A stretch of 9,812 nucleotides of DNA from Reyranella sp. (GCA_030679805.1 JAUXST010000446.1:1-9812), one strand, 5' to 3'. Shown: positions 1 through 5,814, counted from the first letter of the stretch. The notes: generated from the sequence alone by a model not told the origin. Translations and numbers: made by a program.

Positions 1-2
1 CC

Positions 3-125
3 AACGCATTGCCGCATCAGGAGGCATTCCTGGTTGGCTCGGGCATCGGCCACCGCGTGCTGGGCGCCAGCGCCGGCCTGCCGCTCACCAAGGATATCGA
101 TACGTGGCTCACCCCCTCGGGGTGA
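3..125 (+). CDS. 3' end of an unidentified protein-coding gene (partial)
   Basis: The reading frame is open from the left edge and ends at a TGA at 123-125. It encodes about 40 C-terminal residues containing GSGIGHRVLGASAGLP and ending in DTWLTPSG. The other two frames give Arg/Pro-rich, unprotein-like translations, so this frame is the plausible one. I do not recognise the family. The stop lies 15 nt before the CoA-transferase start, so the gene probably belongs to the same operon and may take part in the same pathway. The rest of the gene lies outside the window. Confidence 0.5.
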   Translation, partial: NALPHQEAFLVGSGIGHRVLGASAGLPLTKDIDTWLTPSG

Positions 126-140
126 GGTATTTGATGAGGC

Positions 141-1307
141 ATGACCTCATCGTTTGAACCACCCCTCAAAGGCGTCCGCGTCGTCGAACTCACCCACACC
201 ATCCTCGGACCGTCCTGCGGCATGATTCTGGCCGATCTCGGCGCCGAGGTGATCAAGGTCGAGCCGCCCGAAGGCGACATGATGCGGCAGTGGCCGCCGA
301 TCAATGAAGGATTCAGCGAGAACTTCGCCTCGATCAACCGCAACAAGCGCTCGGTCGTGCTCGATCTGAAAAACCCGGCGCACAAGGCGGCGGCGCGCCA
401 GCTGATCCTGTCGGCCGACGTCGTGCTGGAAAACAACCGGCCGGGCGTGATGGATCGCCTGGGCCTGGGCTACGAATCGTTTCGTGCCGAAAAGCCCGGC
501 CTGGTTTATTGCTCGATCTCGGCCTTCGGCCAGAGCGGACCGCGTTCGAGCGAGGGCGGCTTCGACGTCACCGTGCAGGCGATGAGCGGCATCATGAGCG
601 TGACCGGCGAGCCCGACGGCGCGCCGGTGAAATGCGGCGTGCCGGTCTCCGATACCGGCACCGGCCTCTATGCCGCCTTCACCATCGCCGCGCTGCTGCG
701 CCGCGTCGCGGGCGGCGGCGAGGGCGCGCACATCGACGCCTCGATGCTGGGCTGCAGCCTCGGCATGGCCGCCCTTCAGACCAGCGAATATTTCGGCACC
801 GGCCGCGATCCGAAGAAACTGGGCTCGGCCCATCCGCGCAACGCGCCCTACCAGGCGTTCAAGGCGAGCGACGGCCATTTCGTCATCGCCGCCGGCAACG
901 ACAAGCTGTGGCAGAGCGTCACCGAGGTCGTTGGCCGTCCCGACCTGCTGGCCGACGCGCGCTTCAAGACCACGCAGCTGCGCGCCGCCAACCAGGTGGC
1001 GTTGAAGGATCTGCTTGAAGTCGAGTTCGCCAAGCTTGGCGTCGATCACTGGCTCGCCGTCTTCGAGAAGGCAGGCGTGCCGCAGGGCCGCATCAACACT
1101 TACAGCCAGATCCTGGCCGACCCTCAGGTCGCCCACATGGGCTGGATCGAGGAAATGGAACTTCCGTCGGGTGTGAAGACCAGGACCTTCGGCAATCCGG
1201 TGAAGATTTCGGGAACCAACCTCGCCAAGCGGCGCGATCCCCCGGCGTTGGGGGCCGATGGCGAGGCGGTGTTCGGCACTGCATTGACACGAAAGGCCGC
1301 GGAATGA
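141..1307 (+). CDS. CaiB/BaiF (class III) CoA-transferase
   Basis: This is a 388-residue class III CoA-transferase, close to the usual 380-430 residues of the family. These enzymes move CoA between carboxylic acids through an enzyme-aspartyl-CoA intermediate, generally as interlocked dimers in the cytoplasm. The N-terminal block KGVRVVELTHTILGPSCGM (residues 10-28) and the nearby ADLGAEVIKVEPPEGDMMR are family hallmarks. The segment INRNKRSVVLDLK (65-77) is also typical, and the nucleophilic Asp is most likely D171 in GVPVSDTGTGLYAA. The substrate cannot be read from the sequence. The gene overlaps the next one by 4 nt (ATGA), which implies translational coupling to a thiol dioxygenase. A succinyl-CoA:3-sulfinopropionate-type transferase is therefore an attractive hypothesis. 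Formyl-CoA, carnitine or other acid substrates remain possible. The ATG at 141 has a GAGG at 136-139, too close to be ideal, and another at 124-127. Confidence 0.9.
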   Translation: MTSSFEPPLKGVRVVELTHTILGPSCGMILADLGAEVIKVEPPEGDMMRQWPPINEGFSENFASINRNKRSVVLDLKNPAHKAAARQLILSADVVLENNRPGVMDRLGLGYESFRAEKPGLVYCSISAFGQSGPRSSEGGFDVTVQAMSGIMSVTGEPDGAPVKCGVPVSDTGTGLYAAFTIAALLRRVAGGGEGAHIDASMLGCSLGMAALQTSEYFGTGRDPKKLGSAHPRNAPYQAFKASDGHFVIAAGNDKLWQSVTEVVGRPDLLADARFKTTQLRAANQVALKDLLEVEFAKLGVDHWLAVFEKAGVPQGRINTYSQILADPQVAHMGWIEEMELPSGVKTRTFGNPVKISGTNLAKRRDPPALGADGEAVFGTALTRKAAE

Positions 1308-1915
1308 GTATCGACCGGCTGCGTCGCTTCATCGGGGACATGACGTCGCTCACGGGCGGCGCCTGGCAGGACAAGGACGAGGCGGCGATCGTCGAGGTCG
1401 GCGCCAGGCTCCTGGGTGAGCTGGTGAAGCACGACGACTGGCTGCCCGAATCAGCGGCCAAGTCGCCGCCGCACGGCTATGCCCAGAACCTCTTGTGGTG
1501 CGACCCCTTCGAGCGCTTCTGCGTCGTGAGCTTCGTGTGGGCGCCCAGCGCCAACACGCCAGTGCACGATCATCAGATGTGGGGCCTGGTCGGCATGCTG
1601 CGCGGTTCGGAGACCTCGCTCGGCTTCTCGCGCCATCCCGAGACCGGTGCGCTGGTGCCAGGCACGCTCACCACGCTCGCTCCGGGCGATGTCGAGGTGC
1701 TGGTGCCGGCGGTCGGTGACATTCATCAGGTGACGAACGCGCTGCCCGACCGGCCTTCGATCAGCATCCACGTCTATGGCGGCAACATCGGTGCCGTGCG
1801 CCGGCATACGTTTGACGCCAAGACAGGACAGCCCAATCTTTTCGTGTCGGGCTACACCAACCGCGAGCAGCCGAATATCTGGGACAGGTCGGCGGAGGTT
1901 CGGGCTTCGAGCTGA
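1304..1915 (+). CDS. Cysteine dioxygenase family thiol dioxygenase, Gln-type (3-mercaptopropionate dioxygenase-like)
   Basis: A 203-residue non-haem iron cupin that adds O2 to a small thiol to form a sulfinic acid. The Fe ligands are a three-His set: H88 and H90 in TPVHDHQMWG and H141 in GDIHQVTN. The second-sphere Ser-His-Tyr triad of the family is present as S154-H156-Y158 in SISIHVYGG. Mammalian cysteine dioxygenase has an Arg that binds the cysteine carboxylate; here YAQNLLWCDPFERF places a Gln (Q61) in that region. This is the signature of bacterial Gln-type enzymes, several of which prefer 3-mercaptopropionate. HDHQMWGLVGML has no Cys for the Cys-Tyr thioether crosslink of the mammalian enzyme. 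The start ATG overlaps the TGA of the CoA-transferase gene, so the two are probably co-translated. Substrate preference is inferred; cysteine cannot be excluded. Confidence 0.85.
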   Translation: MSIDRLRRFIGDMTSLTGGAWQDKDEAAIVEVGARLLGELVKHDDWLPESAAKSPPHGYAQNLLWCDPFERFCVVSFVWAPSANTPVHDHQMWGLVGMLRGSETSLGFSRHPETGALVPGTLTTLAPGDVEVLVPAVGDIHQVTNALPDRPSISIHVYGGNIGAVRRHTFDAKTGQPNLFVSGYTNREQPNIWDRSAEVRASS

Positions 1916-1947
1916 GTTCTTGCCTTTTCTGCACCGTGCGGGCTCCC

Positions 1948-2001
1948 GCGCCTGTGAAGGCGCTGCCGCCCGCAAACACTAGCGCTTCGCGCTAGTGTTT
2001 G
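1948..2001. terminator. Tandem hairpins between convergent genes, probable bidirectional terminator
   Basis: Two perfect inverted repeats lie between the dioxygenase stop (1915) and the cupin stop (1992). The first, 1948-1963, has 6-bp arms GCGCCT/AGGCGC around a GTGA (GNRA-type) tetraloop. The second, 1973-1985 and 1989-2001, has 13-bp arms (CAAACACTAGCGC and its complement) around a TTC loop. The second includes the stop codon and last codons of the minus-strand cupin gene. Neither is followed by a real T-tract, so intrinsic termination is not certain, but position and stability fit a shared 3'-end structure. Confidence 0.55.
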
Positions 2002-2456
2002 TGCGGATGTGGGTGGGTGGGATCAACCCAATAAACCTCTTCGACCTTCTCGGCCGGCGTGATGTCGATGTTGATCGCCACCGCCTCGTTGTCGGAACGG
2101 ACCAGCACGCATTCCAGCGGTTCGGTCTCCGAGGCGTTGATCTCCTGGTGCGGCACGTAGGGCGGCACATAGATGAAATCGCCCGGCCCTGCTTCGGCAA
2201 TGAACTGGAGCTGGTCGCCCCAGCGCATGCGGGCGCGGCCCTTCACCACGTAGATCACGCTTTCGAGGTGGCCGTGATGGTGCGCGCCGGTCTTGGCGTG
2301 GGCGTGGATGGTGACCGTCCCGGCCCACAGCTTCTGTGCGCCGACGCGGGCGAAATTGATCGCCGCGGCGCGGTTCATGCCCGGGGTCTGGGCGGTATTG
2401 GTGTCCAGCGAGCCTGCGGGGATGACGCGGACGCCATCGTGTTTCCAATCGGTCAT
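1992..2456 (-). CDS. Small single-domain cupin protein
   Basis: A 154-residue protein with a single complete cupin barrel. Motif 1 is TGAHHHGHLESVIYVVKG (residues 56-73), supplying the His ligands H59, H61 and/or H63 and Glu E65. Motif 2 is GDFIYVPPYVPHQEIN (92-107), with metal ligand H103. It ends in a His-rich tail, HPHPHKH. Such stand-alone cupins bind a divalent metal, but their reaction is often unknown, so I assign no substrate. I chose the ATG at 2456 (MTDWKHDGVRV) because GGGAG sits just upstream. An in-frame ATG at 2465 would add MGA at the N terminus. The gene is convergent with the thiol dioxygenase, whose fold is related. It is divergent from moaB, so it probably has its own promoter in 2457-2514. 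Confidence 0.85.
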   Translation of the reverse strand: MTDWKHDGVRVIPAGSLDTNTAQTPGMNRAAAINFARVGAQKLWAGTVTIHAHAKTGAHHHGHLESVIYVVKGRARMRWGDQLQFIAEAGPGDFIYVPPYVPHQEINASETEPLECVLVRSDNEAVAINIDITPAEKVEEVYWVDPTHPHPHKH

Positions 2457-2478
2457 GGCTCCCATCTAGGCTCGGCGG

Positions 2479-2496
2479 CTCGCTTCGACAAGCGAG
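2479..2496. other. 7-bp stem-loop in the divergent cupin/moaB spacer
   Basis: The arms CTCGCTT (2479-2485) and AAGCGAG (2490-2496) are perfectly complementary around a CGAC loop. The structure lies in the 58-bp gap between the cupin start and the moaB start. Its right arm runs into GAGGA (2494-2498), the nearest purine-rich stretch before the moaB ATG. It could be an operator dyad or an mRNA leader hairpin. Function is unknown. Confidence 0.4.
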
Positions 2497-2514
2497 GAAA
2501 GATAGAGTGCTCGC

Positions 2515-3063
2515 ATGAACAGAATTGATGAGAGCAAGCCGTTCAAGCCGGTGAACATCGCCGTTCTGACGGTTTCCGACACCCGCACGCCCGAGACCGA
2601 CAAGTCGGGCGACACCCTGGTCGAGCGCCTCCAGCGTGACGGCCACACGCTGGCCGACCGCGCCATCGTGACAGACGACGTGGCCGTGATCCGCGCCCAG
2701 GTGCAGAAATGGATCGACGATCCCAAGGTCGAGGTCGTGATCACGACCGGCGGCACCGGCGTCACCGGCCGCGACGTCACGCCCGAGGCGCTGGAAGCGC
2801 TGTTCGAGAAGAAGATCGAGGGCTTCGGCGAAACCTTCCGCTGGATCAGCTTCCAGAAGATCGGCACCTCGACCATGCAGAGCCGCGCGACCGCGGGCGT
2901 CGCCAACGCCACCTATATCTTCGCCCTGCCGGGCTCCACCGGCGCCTGCAAGGACGGCTGGGACGACATCCTGCGCCAGCAGCTCGACATCCGTTTCAGG
3001 CCCTGCAATTTCGCCGAACTGATGCCGCGGCTCAACGAAGGCAAGATGCCCAGGAGCGGATGA
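2515..3063 (+). CDS. moaB: Molybdenum cofactor biosynthesis protein MoaB (molybdopterin adenylyltransferase family)
   Basis: A 182-residue MoaB/MogA-fold protein of normal family length. The family binds molybdopterin and, where active, adenylates it with MgATP before molybdate insertion; some MoaB proteins, such as that of E. coli, have lost this role. The N terminus VNIAVLTVSDTRTPETDKSG (residues 13-32) is the usual start of the fold. The phosphate/MPT-binding loop is ITTGGTGVTGRDVTPEAL (76-93), with the conserved Asp at D87. GETFRWISFQKIGTST (105-120) and LPGSTGACKDGWDDIL (138-153) complete the family pattern. The ATG at 2515 gives the expected N terminus; GAGGA at 2494-2498 is rather far upstream. 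A kinase-like gene follows after only 6 nt, suggesting co-transcription. No other molybdenum cofactor gene is in the window. Confidence 0.93.
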   Translation: MNRIDESKPFKPVNIAVLTVSDTRTPETDKSGDTLVERLQRDGHTLADRAIVTDDVAVIRAQVQKWIDDPKVEVVITTGGTGVTGRDVTPEALEALFEKKIEGFGETFRWISFQKIGTSTMQSRATAGVANATYIFALPGSTGACKDGWDDILRQQLDIRFRPCNFAELMPRLNEGKMPRSG

Positions 3064-3069
3064 AGGGCA

Positions 3070-4092
3070 GTGGCTGATGCCCTTCTGGCGGCGCTGCGTG
3101 AGCGACCGCGCTTCTCCAATCTTACGTTCGAGGATTTCGAACTGCTGCCGGCGACCGGCACGGCGCACGGTCACGTCCGTCTGCCCGACGGCCTGATCGC
3201 GCGCGTCGCCTATGCCTATGAAGATGACGCGGGCGCTGCCGCCCGGCTCGAAACCCAGGCGGCGGCGTTCCGGCTTCTCGCGCCCAGCAAGTGCACGCCT
3301 CTTCTGCACGACGTCCTGCCGCCGCGCGCGGGTCTGCCCGGTGGCGCGCTGATCGTGGATCTCATCGTGGGCCACACGCCGGTGCTGCCACGCGATCTCG
3401 GCGAGATCGGGGCCTCGCTGGCGGCGATCCATGCCTTGGAGAAGCCGCCGGCCTCGGCACCGATTCCGCGGCAGAAGAATCCCTTCCTCGAGACGCTGGA
3501 AGTCGTCGAGCAGAACGCGATGCGCTTCCTCGACAAGGCCGTGCCCGACCAGGGCGCGCGCGCCGAGATCGCCGAGGAGCTGCGGTTGATGCGCGGCATG
3601 GCGCTGGCCTTCGCCAAACGACCGCAGCCGCTCACGATCGCGCTCGCCGACACCCATCCCGGCAACTTCATCATGGGCGCCGACGGCACTGCCTGGTTCG
3701 TCGATCTGGAGAAGGTGCACGTGGGCTCGCCCGCGATCGATCTCGCCCATGCGACGCTGCCGACCTCGACGCTGTGGCATCCCGAGGTCGGCCGGATCCT
3801 GAGCCAGGGGCAGGTGGCCGGCTTCTACGCCCACTATCTCGCCCGCATCGGCAAGGCGCGGGCGGCGGAACTCGAACCCTGGCTGATGCCGATGCGCCGG
3901 CTGACCTGGCTGCGCACGACCATGTTCATGGCGCGCTGGCGCGTGCAGGCGCGCCAGCCCCGCGATCCGGACGATCCTGGCCAATGGAGCGATGCCGGTC
4001 TCGAACCCGCGATGAAGGTCCATCTGCAGGCCCGCATCGACCAGTGCTTCGACCGCGAGGCCATCCGCGCCATTCGCGCCGAATGGCTATAG
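3070..4092 (+). CDS. Aminoglycoside phosphotransferase/choline kinase-fold protein
   Basis: A 340-residue protein of the APH-like kinase superfamily. The C-lobe shows the catalytic loop TIALADTHPGNFIMG (residues 189-203), with the presumed base D194 and metal-binding N199. It is followed by WFVDLEKVHVGSPAIDLAHA (209-228), with the metal-binding acid D212 and the helix-capping DLAHA. The usual HGD of the catalytic loop is LAD here, so the His is lost while Asp and Asn are kept. A Lys of the N-lobe ATP site is not obvious; the segment GLIARVAYAYEDDAGA is the likely region, with an Arg instead. The GTG at 3070 is the only reasonable start because an in-frame stop lies at 3061; AAGGG precedes it closely. 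The gene follows moaB by 6 nt. The substrate is unknown, and an antibiotic resistance role should not be assumed. Confidence 0.75.
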   Translation: MADALLAALRERPRFSNLTFEDFELLPATGTAHGHVRLPDGLIARVAYAYEDDAGAAARLETQAAAFRLLAPSKCTPLLHDVLPPRAGLPGGALIVDLIVGHTPVLPRDLGEIGASLAAIHALEKPPASAPIPRQKNPFLETLEVVEQNAMRFLDKAVPDQGARAEIAEELRLMRGMALAFAKRPQPLTIALADTHPGNFIMGADGTAWFVDLEKVHVGSPAIDLAHATLPTSTLWHPEVGRILSQGQVAGFYAHYLARIGKARAAELEPWLMPMRRLTWLRTTMFMARWRVQARQPRDPDDPGQWSDAGLEPAMKVHLQARIDQCFDREAIRAIRAEWL

Positions 4093-4557
4093 CGGCTTCA
4101 CCATGCGGACCGTCTCGGCTTCGAAGCCGCCGCGTCTATAGAAGTCGACCGCGCGGCGGTTGTCGGCGAACACGTCGAGGCTGAGGAAGCGGTAGCTGCG
4201 CGCCCGTGCCCAGTCTTCGGCCGCGGCCATGAGCTGGGTCGCCACGCCCGATCCCTCCGCGTCTTTATCCACGGCGAGCAGCGAGACGTAGCCGCACGGC
4301 TCCTCGGTCACGCCGTCCTTGCCGGGCCGCATGTGGACGTAGCCCAGCCGCCGGCCGTCGGTCGACCAGGCGATCAGAGTCGAGGAGCCGTCGAGCGCGG
4401 CGGGCGCGAAGGTCGCCGCCATGTAGCGCGACTGGAAGCCTTCCATGGCGGCCAGGTCGTGCCACGCGGGACCGGGAACGCCGGACAGGCGCGGCGACAG
4501 GGCTTGCAGGAAGTCGCGGTCTTCGGGACGGGCGGTGTGTAACTCGATGGAGGTCAT
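4087..4557 (-). CDS. GNAT-family N-acetyltransferase
   Basis: A 156-residue single-domain GNAT protein that should transfer an acetyl group from acetyl-CoA to an amine. The acetyl-CoA pyrophosphate loop is LLAVDKDAEGSGVATQLM (residues 93-110), the Q/R-x-x-G-x-G/A motif with the first basic residue replaced (E101-G-S-G-V-A). The C-terminal segment LDVFADNRRAVDFYRRGGFE (127-146) is the classic motif B. The middle strand IAWSTDGRRLGYVHMR is also typical. The target is not predictable. AGGAG lies just before the ATG at 4557. The last 6 nt overlap the convergent kinase-like gene: the palindrome CTATAG at 4087-4092 provides both TAG stops. The upstream spacer is shared with the divergent radical SAM operon. 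Confidence 0.85.
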   Translation of the reverse strand: MTSIELHTARPEDRDFLQALSPRLSGVPGPAWHDLAAMEGFQSRYMAATFAPAALDGSSTLIAWSTDGRRLGYVHMRPGKDGVTEEPCGYVSLLAVDKDAEGSGVATQLMAAAEDWARARSYRFLSLDVFADNRRAVDFYRRGGFEAETVRMVKPL

Positions 4558-4577
4558 GGCTCCTCTCTATGGATGGC

Positions 4578-4596
4578 GGCGTTCGGGAACAACGCC
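4578..4596. other. Inverted repeat upstream of the LexA-type promoter
   Basis: The arms GGCGTT (4578-4583) and AACGCC (4591-4596) flank a 7-nt centre. Nested inside is the palindrome GTTCGGGAAC (4581-4590). It lies 24 bp before the LexA box, in the spacer between the divergent GNAT and radical SAM genes. It may be an additional operator, but this is uncertain. Confidence 0.3.
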
Positions 4597-4612
4597 CCCT
4601 AAAGGCGGTGGC

Positions 4613-4640
4613 TTGACTCGTTCCCTTTTTGTTCTAAGAG
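4613..4640 (+). promoter_or_regulatory. Predicted sigma70-type promoter of the radical SAM/GST operon
   Basis: TTGACT (4613-4618) matches the -35 consensus at five of six bases. Sixteen bases downstream is a weak -10, TAAGAG (4635-4640). A start site near 4647 would leave an almost leaderless mRNA before the ATG at 4649. The spacer between the two boxes is filled by a LexA-type site. One GANTC site overlaps the -35 (4615-4619) and another the -10 region (4638-4642). Confidence 0.45.
4620..4634 (+). promoter_or_regulatory. LexA box (SOS operator) of alphaproteobacterial type
   Basis: GTTCCCTTTTTGTTC has the direct-repeat form GTTC-N7-GTTC known for alphaproteobacterial LexA. It lies 15 bp before the radical SAM start codon and between the predicted -35 and -10 elements, where a bound repressor would block RNA polymerase. 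A third GTTC is at 4644-4647 with non-canonical spacing. Confidence 0.7.
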
Positions 4641-4648
4641 TCGGTTCC

Positions 4649-5803
4649 ATGAGGCCGACAGCACCGCCCGACTACCCCGACGATCCGATCGCCGAGCCCC
4701 AGCACAAGGGTCGTGGGGCGCTGTCGAACGAGACCAGCCGCTACGACACCGAGAAGCGCATCCGCACCACCGACGGCTGGGAGGCCGAGGTGGCGGCCGC
4801 GGCCGAGGACGACGAACTGCCGCCCTTGCGCACGACGCTGACGCGAGACGCCACGCGCACGATCCTGGCGCGCAATTCCTCGCCCGACATTCCCTTCGAC
4901 CGCTCGATCAATCCCTATCGCGGCTGCGAGCACGGCTGCATCTACTGCTTCGCCCGGCCGACGCATGCCTATCTCGGCCTGTCGCCCGGCCTCGACTTCG
5001 AGACCAAGATTCTCTTCAAGCCCGAGGCGGCCAAGCTGCTCGCAGCGGAACTCGCGGCACCCAAATATCGTTGCGACGTGATCGCCATGGGCACCAACAC
5101 CGATCCCTACCAGCCGGTCGAGCGCGAGCTGAAGGTGACGCGCCAGATCCTGCGTGTGCTGAGCGACTTCAACAATCCCGTGGGCATCGTCACCAAGGGC
5201 CATCTGGTGACGCGCGATATCGACATCCTCGGCGACATGGCGCGGCGCAACCTGGTCGAAGTCTTCGTCTCGGTGACCACGCTCGACCGCGATCTCGCGC
5301 GCGCGATGGAGCCGCGCGCCGCGACGCCGCAACGCCGGCTCGACGCGATCCGCACGCTGGCGACGGCGGGTATTCCGGTCGGCGTCATGACCTCGCCGAT
5401 GATTCCCGGCCTGAACGACCATGAAATGGAATCGATCCTGGAGGCCGCGATGGACGCGGGCGCCACGCGCGCCGGCTACATCGTTCTGCGCCTGCCGCTC
5501 GAGATCAAGGAACTGTTCGAGGAATGGCTGCGCACGCACCGGCCCGATCGCGCCGAGCGCGTGCTGTCGCTGATCCGCCAGATCCGCGGCGGCGAGCTCT
5601 ACCAGGCCGAGTTCGGCACGCGCATGCGGGGCGAGGGCCCGATCGCCCAGCTCTTGAGCGCCCGCTTCGCCGCCGCCGCCAAGCGGCTCGGCCTCAACCG
5701 CACGCGCTACCGGCTCGACACTTCGGCCTTCCACGTGCCCGACTCGGCGCGCACGGCCCTGGTCGACGCCAAGCGCGACGGAAGACAGATGAGATTGTTC
5801 TAG
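4649..5803 (+). CDS. PA0069-family radical SAM protein (SplB-like), C-terminal clamp-type peptide
   Basis: A 384-residue radical SAM protein. The 4Fe-4S motif CxxxCxxC is seen in YRGCEHGCIYCFARPTHAY: C93, C97 and C100. A further segment, VIAMGTNTDPYQPVERELKV (144-163), and SPMIPGLND fit the SplB-like/PA0069 group. The only other cysteine is C142. The N-terminal 80 residues are charged and low in hydrophobicity, and include the family segment HKGRGALSN. The last five residues, QMRLF, resemble the QLxLF beta-clamp binding peptide. The exact reaction is not established for the family; a DNA-repair role is inferred from the SplB resemblance, the LexA-type box 15 bp upstream and the C-terminal peptide. 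I placed the start at the ATG at 4649. The frame is open back to 4445, but that part runs antisense through the GNAT gene and is not family-like. A GST-like gene follows after 11 nt. Confidence 0.88.
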   Translation: MRPTAPPDYPDDPIAEPQHKGRGALSNETSRYDTEKRIRTTDGWEAEVAAAAEDDELPPLRTTLTRDATRTILARNSSPDIPFDRSINPYRGCEHGCIYCFARPTHAYLGLSPGLDFETKILFKPEAAKLLAAELAAPKYRCDVIAMGTNTDPYQPVERELKVTRQILRVLSDFNNPVGIVTKGHLVTRDIDILGDMARRNLVEVFVSVTTLDRDLARAMEPRAATPQRRLDAIRTLATAGIPVGVMTSPMIPGLNDHEMESILEAAMDAGATRAGYIVLRLPLEIKELFEEWLRTHRPDRAERVLSLIRQIRGGELYQAEFGTRMRGEGPIAQLLSARFAAAAKRLGLNRTRYRLDTSAFHVPDSARTALVDAKRDGRQMRLF

Positions 5804-5808
5804 AGGAG
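5803..5808 (+). promoter_or_regulatory. Ribosome binding site deciding the GST start
   Basis: GAGGAG overlaps the last base of the radical SAM stop codon and sits 6 nt before the ATG at 5815. It fixes that ATG as the GST start, although the frame is open much further upstream. It supports translation of the two genes from one mRNA. Confidence 0.75.
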
Positions 5809-5814
5809 CGAAAC

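Noticed and set aside
147..1136. A 329-codon minus-strand frame opposite the CoA-transferase.
   Set aside because: It lies wholly inside a gene with strong family motifs, and its translation matches no family I know.
2023..4023. A 666-codon open frame on the minus strand opposite moaB and the kinase-like gene.
   Set aside because: Its translation is Arg/His/Gly/Ala-rich low-complexity text without domain motifs, as expected opposite codon-biased high-GC genes. Both plus-strand genes are clearly real families.
3070..4092. An antibiotic-resistance aminoglycoside phosphotransferase.
   Set aside because: Only the general fold is supported. The catalytic loop is non-canonical and the moaB context gives no sign of a resistance cassette.
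4445..4648. An N-terminal extension of the radical SAM frame by 68 codons.
   Set aside because: The extension runs antisense through the GNAT gene and across the predicted promoter and LexA box; the family-like sequence begins near 4649.
4634..5734. A 366-codon minus-strand frame opposite the radical SAM gene.
   Set aside because: It has no recognisable motif and is an antisense shadow of a gene with a clear CxxxCxxC signature.
5524..5814. A long upstream extension of the first GST frame.
   Set aside because: It is out of frame inside the radical SAM gene; the ribosome binding site at 5803-5808 clearly points to the ATG at 5815.
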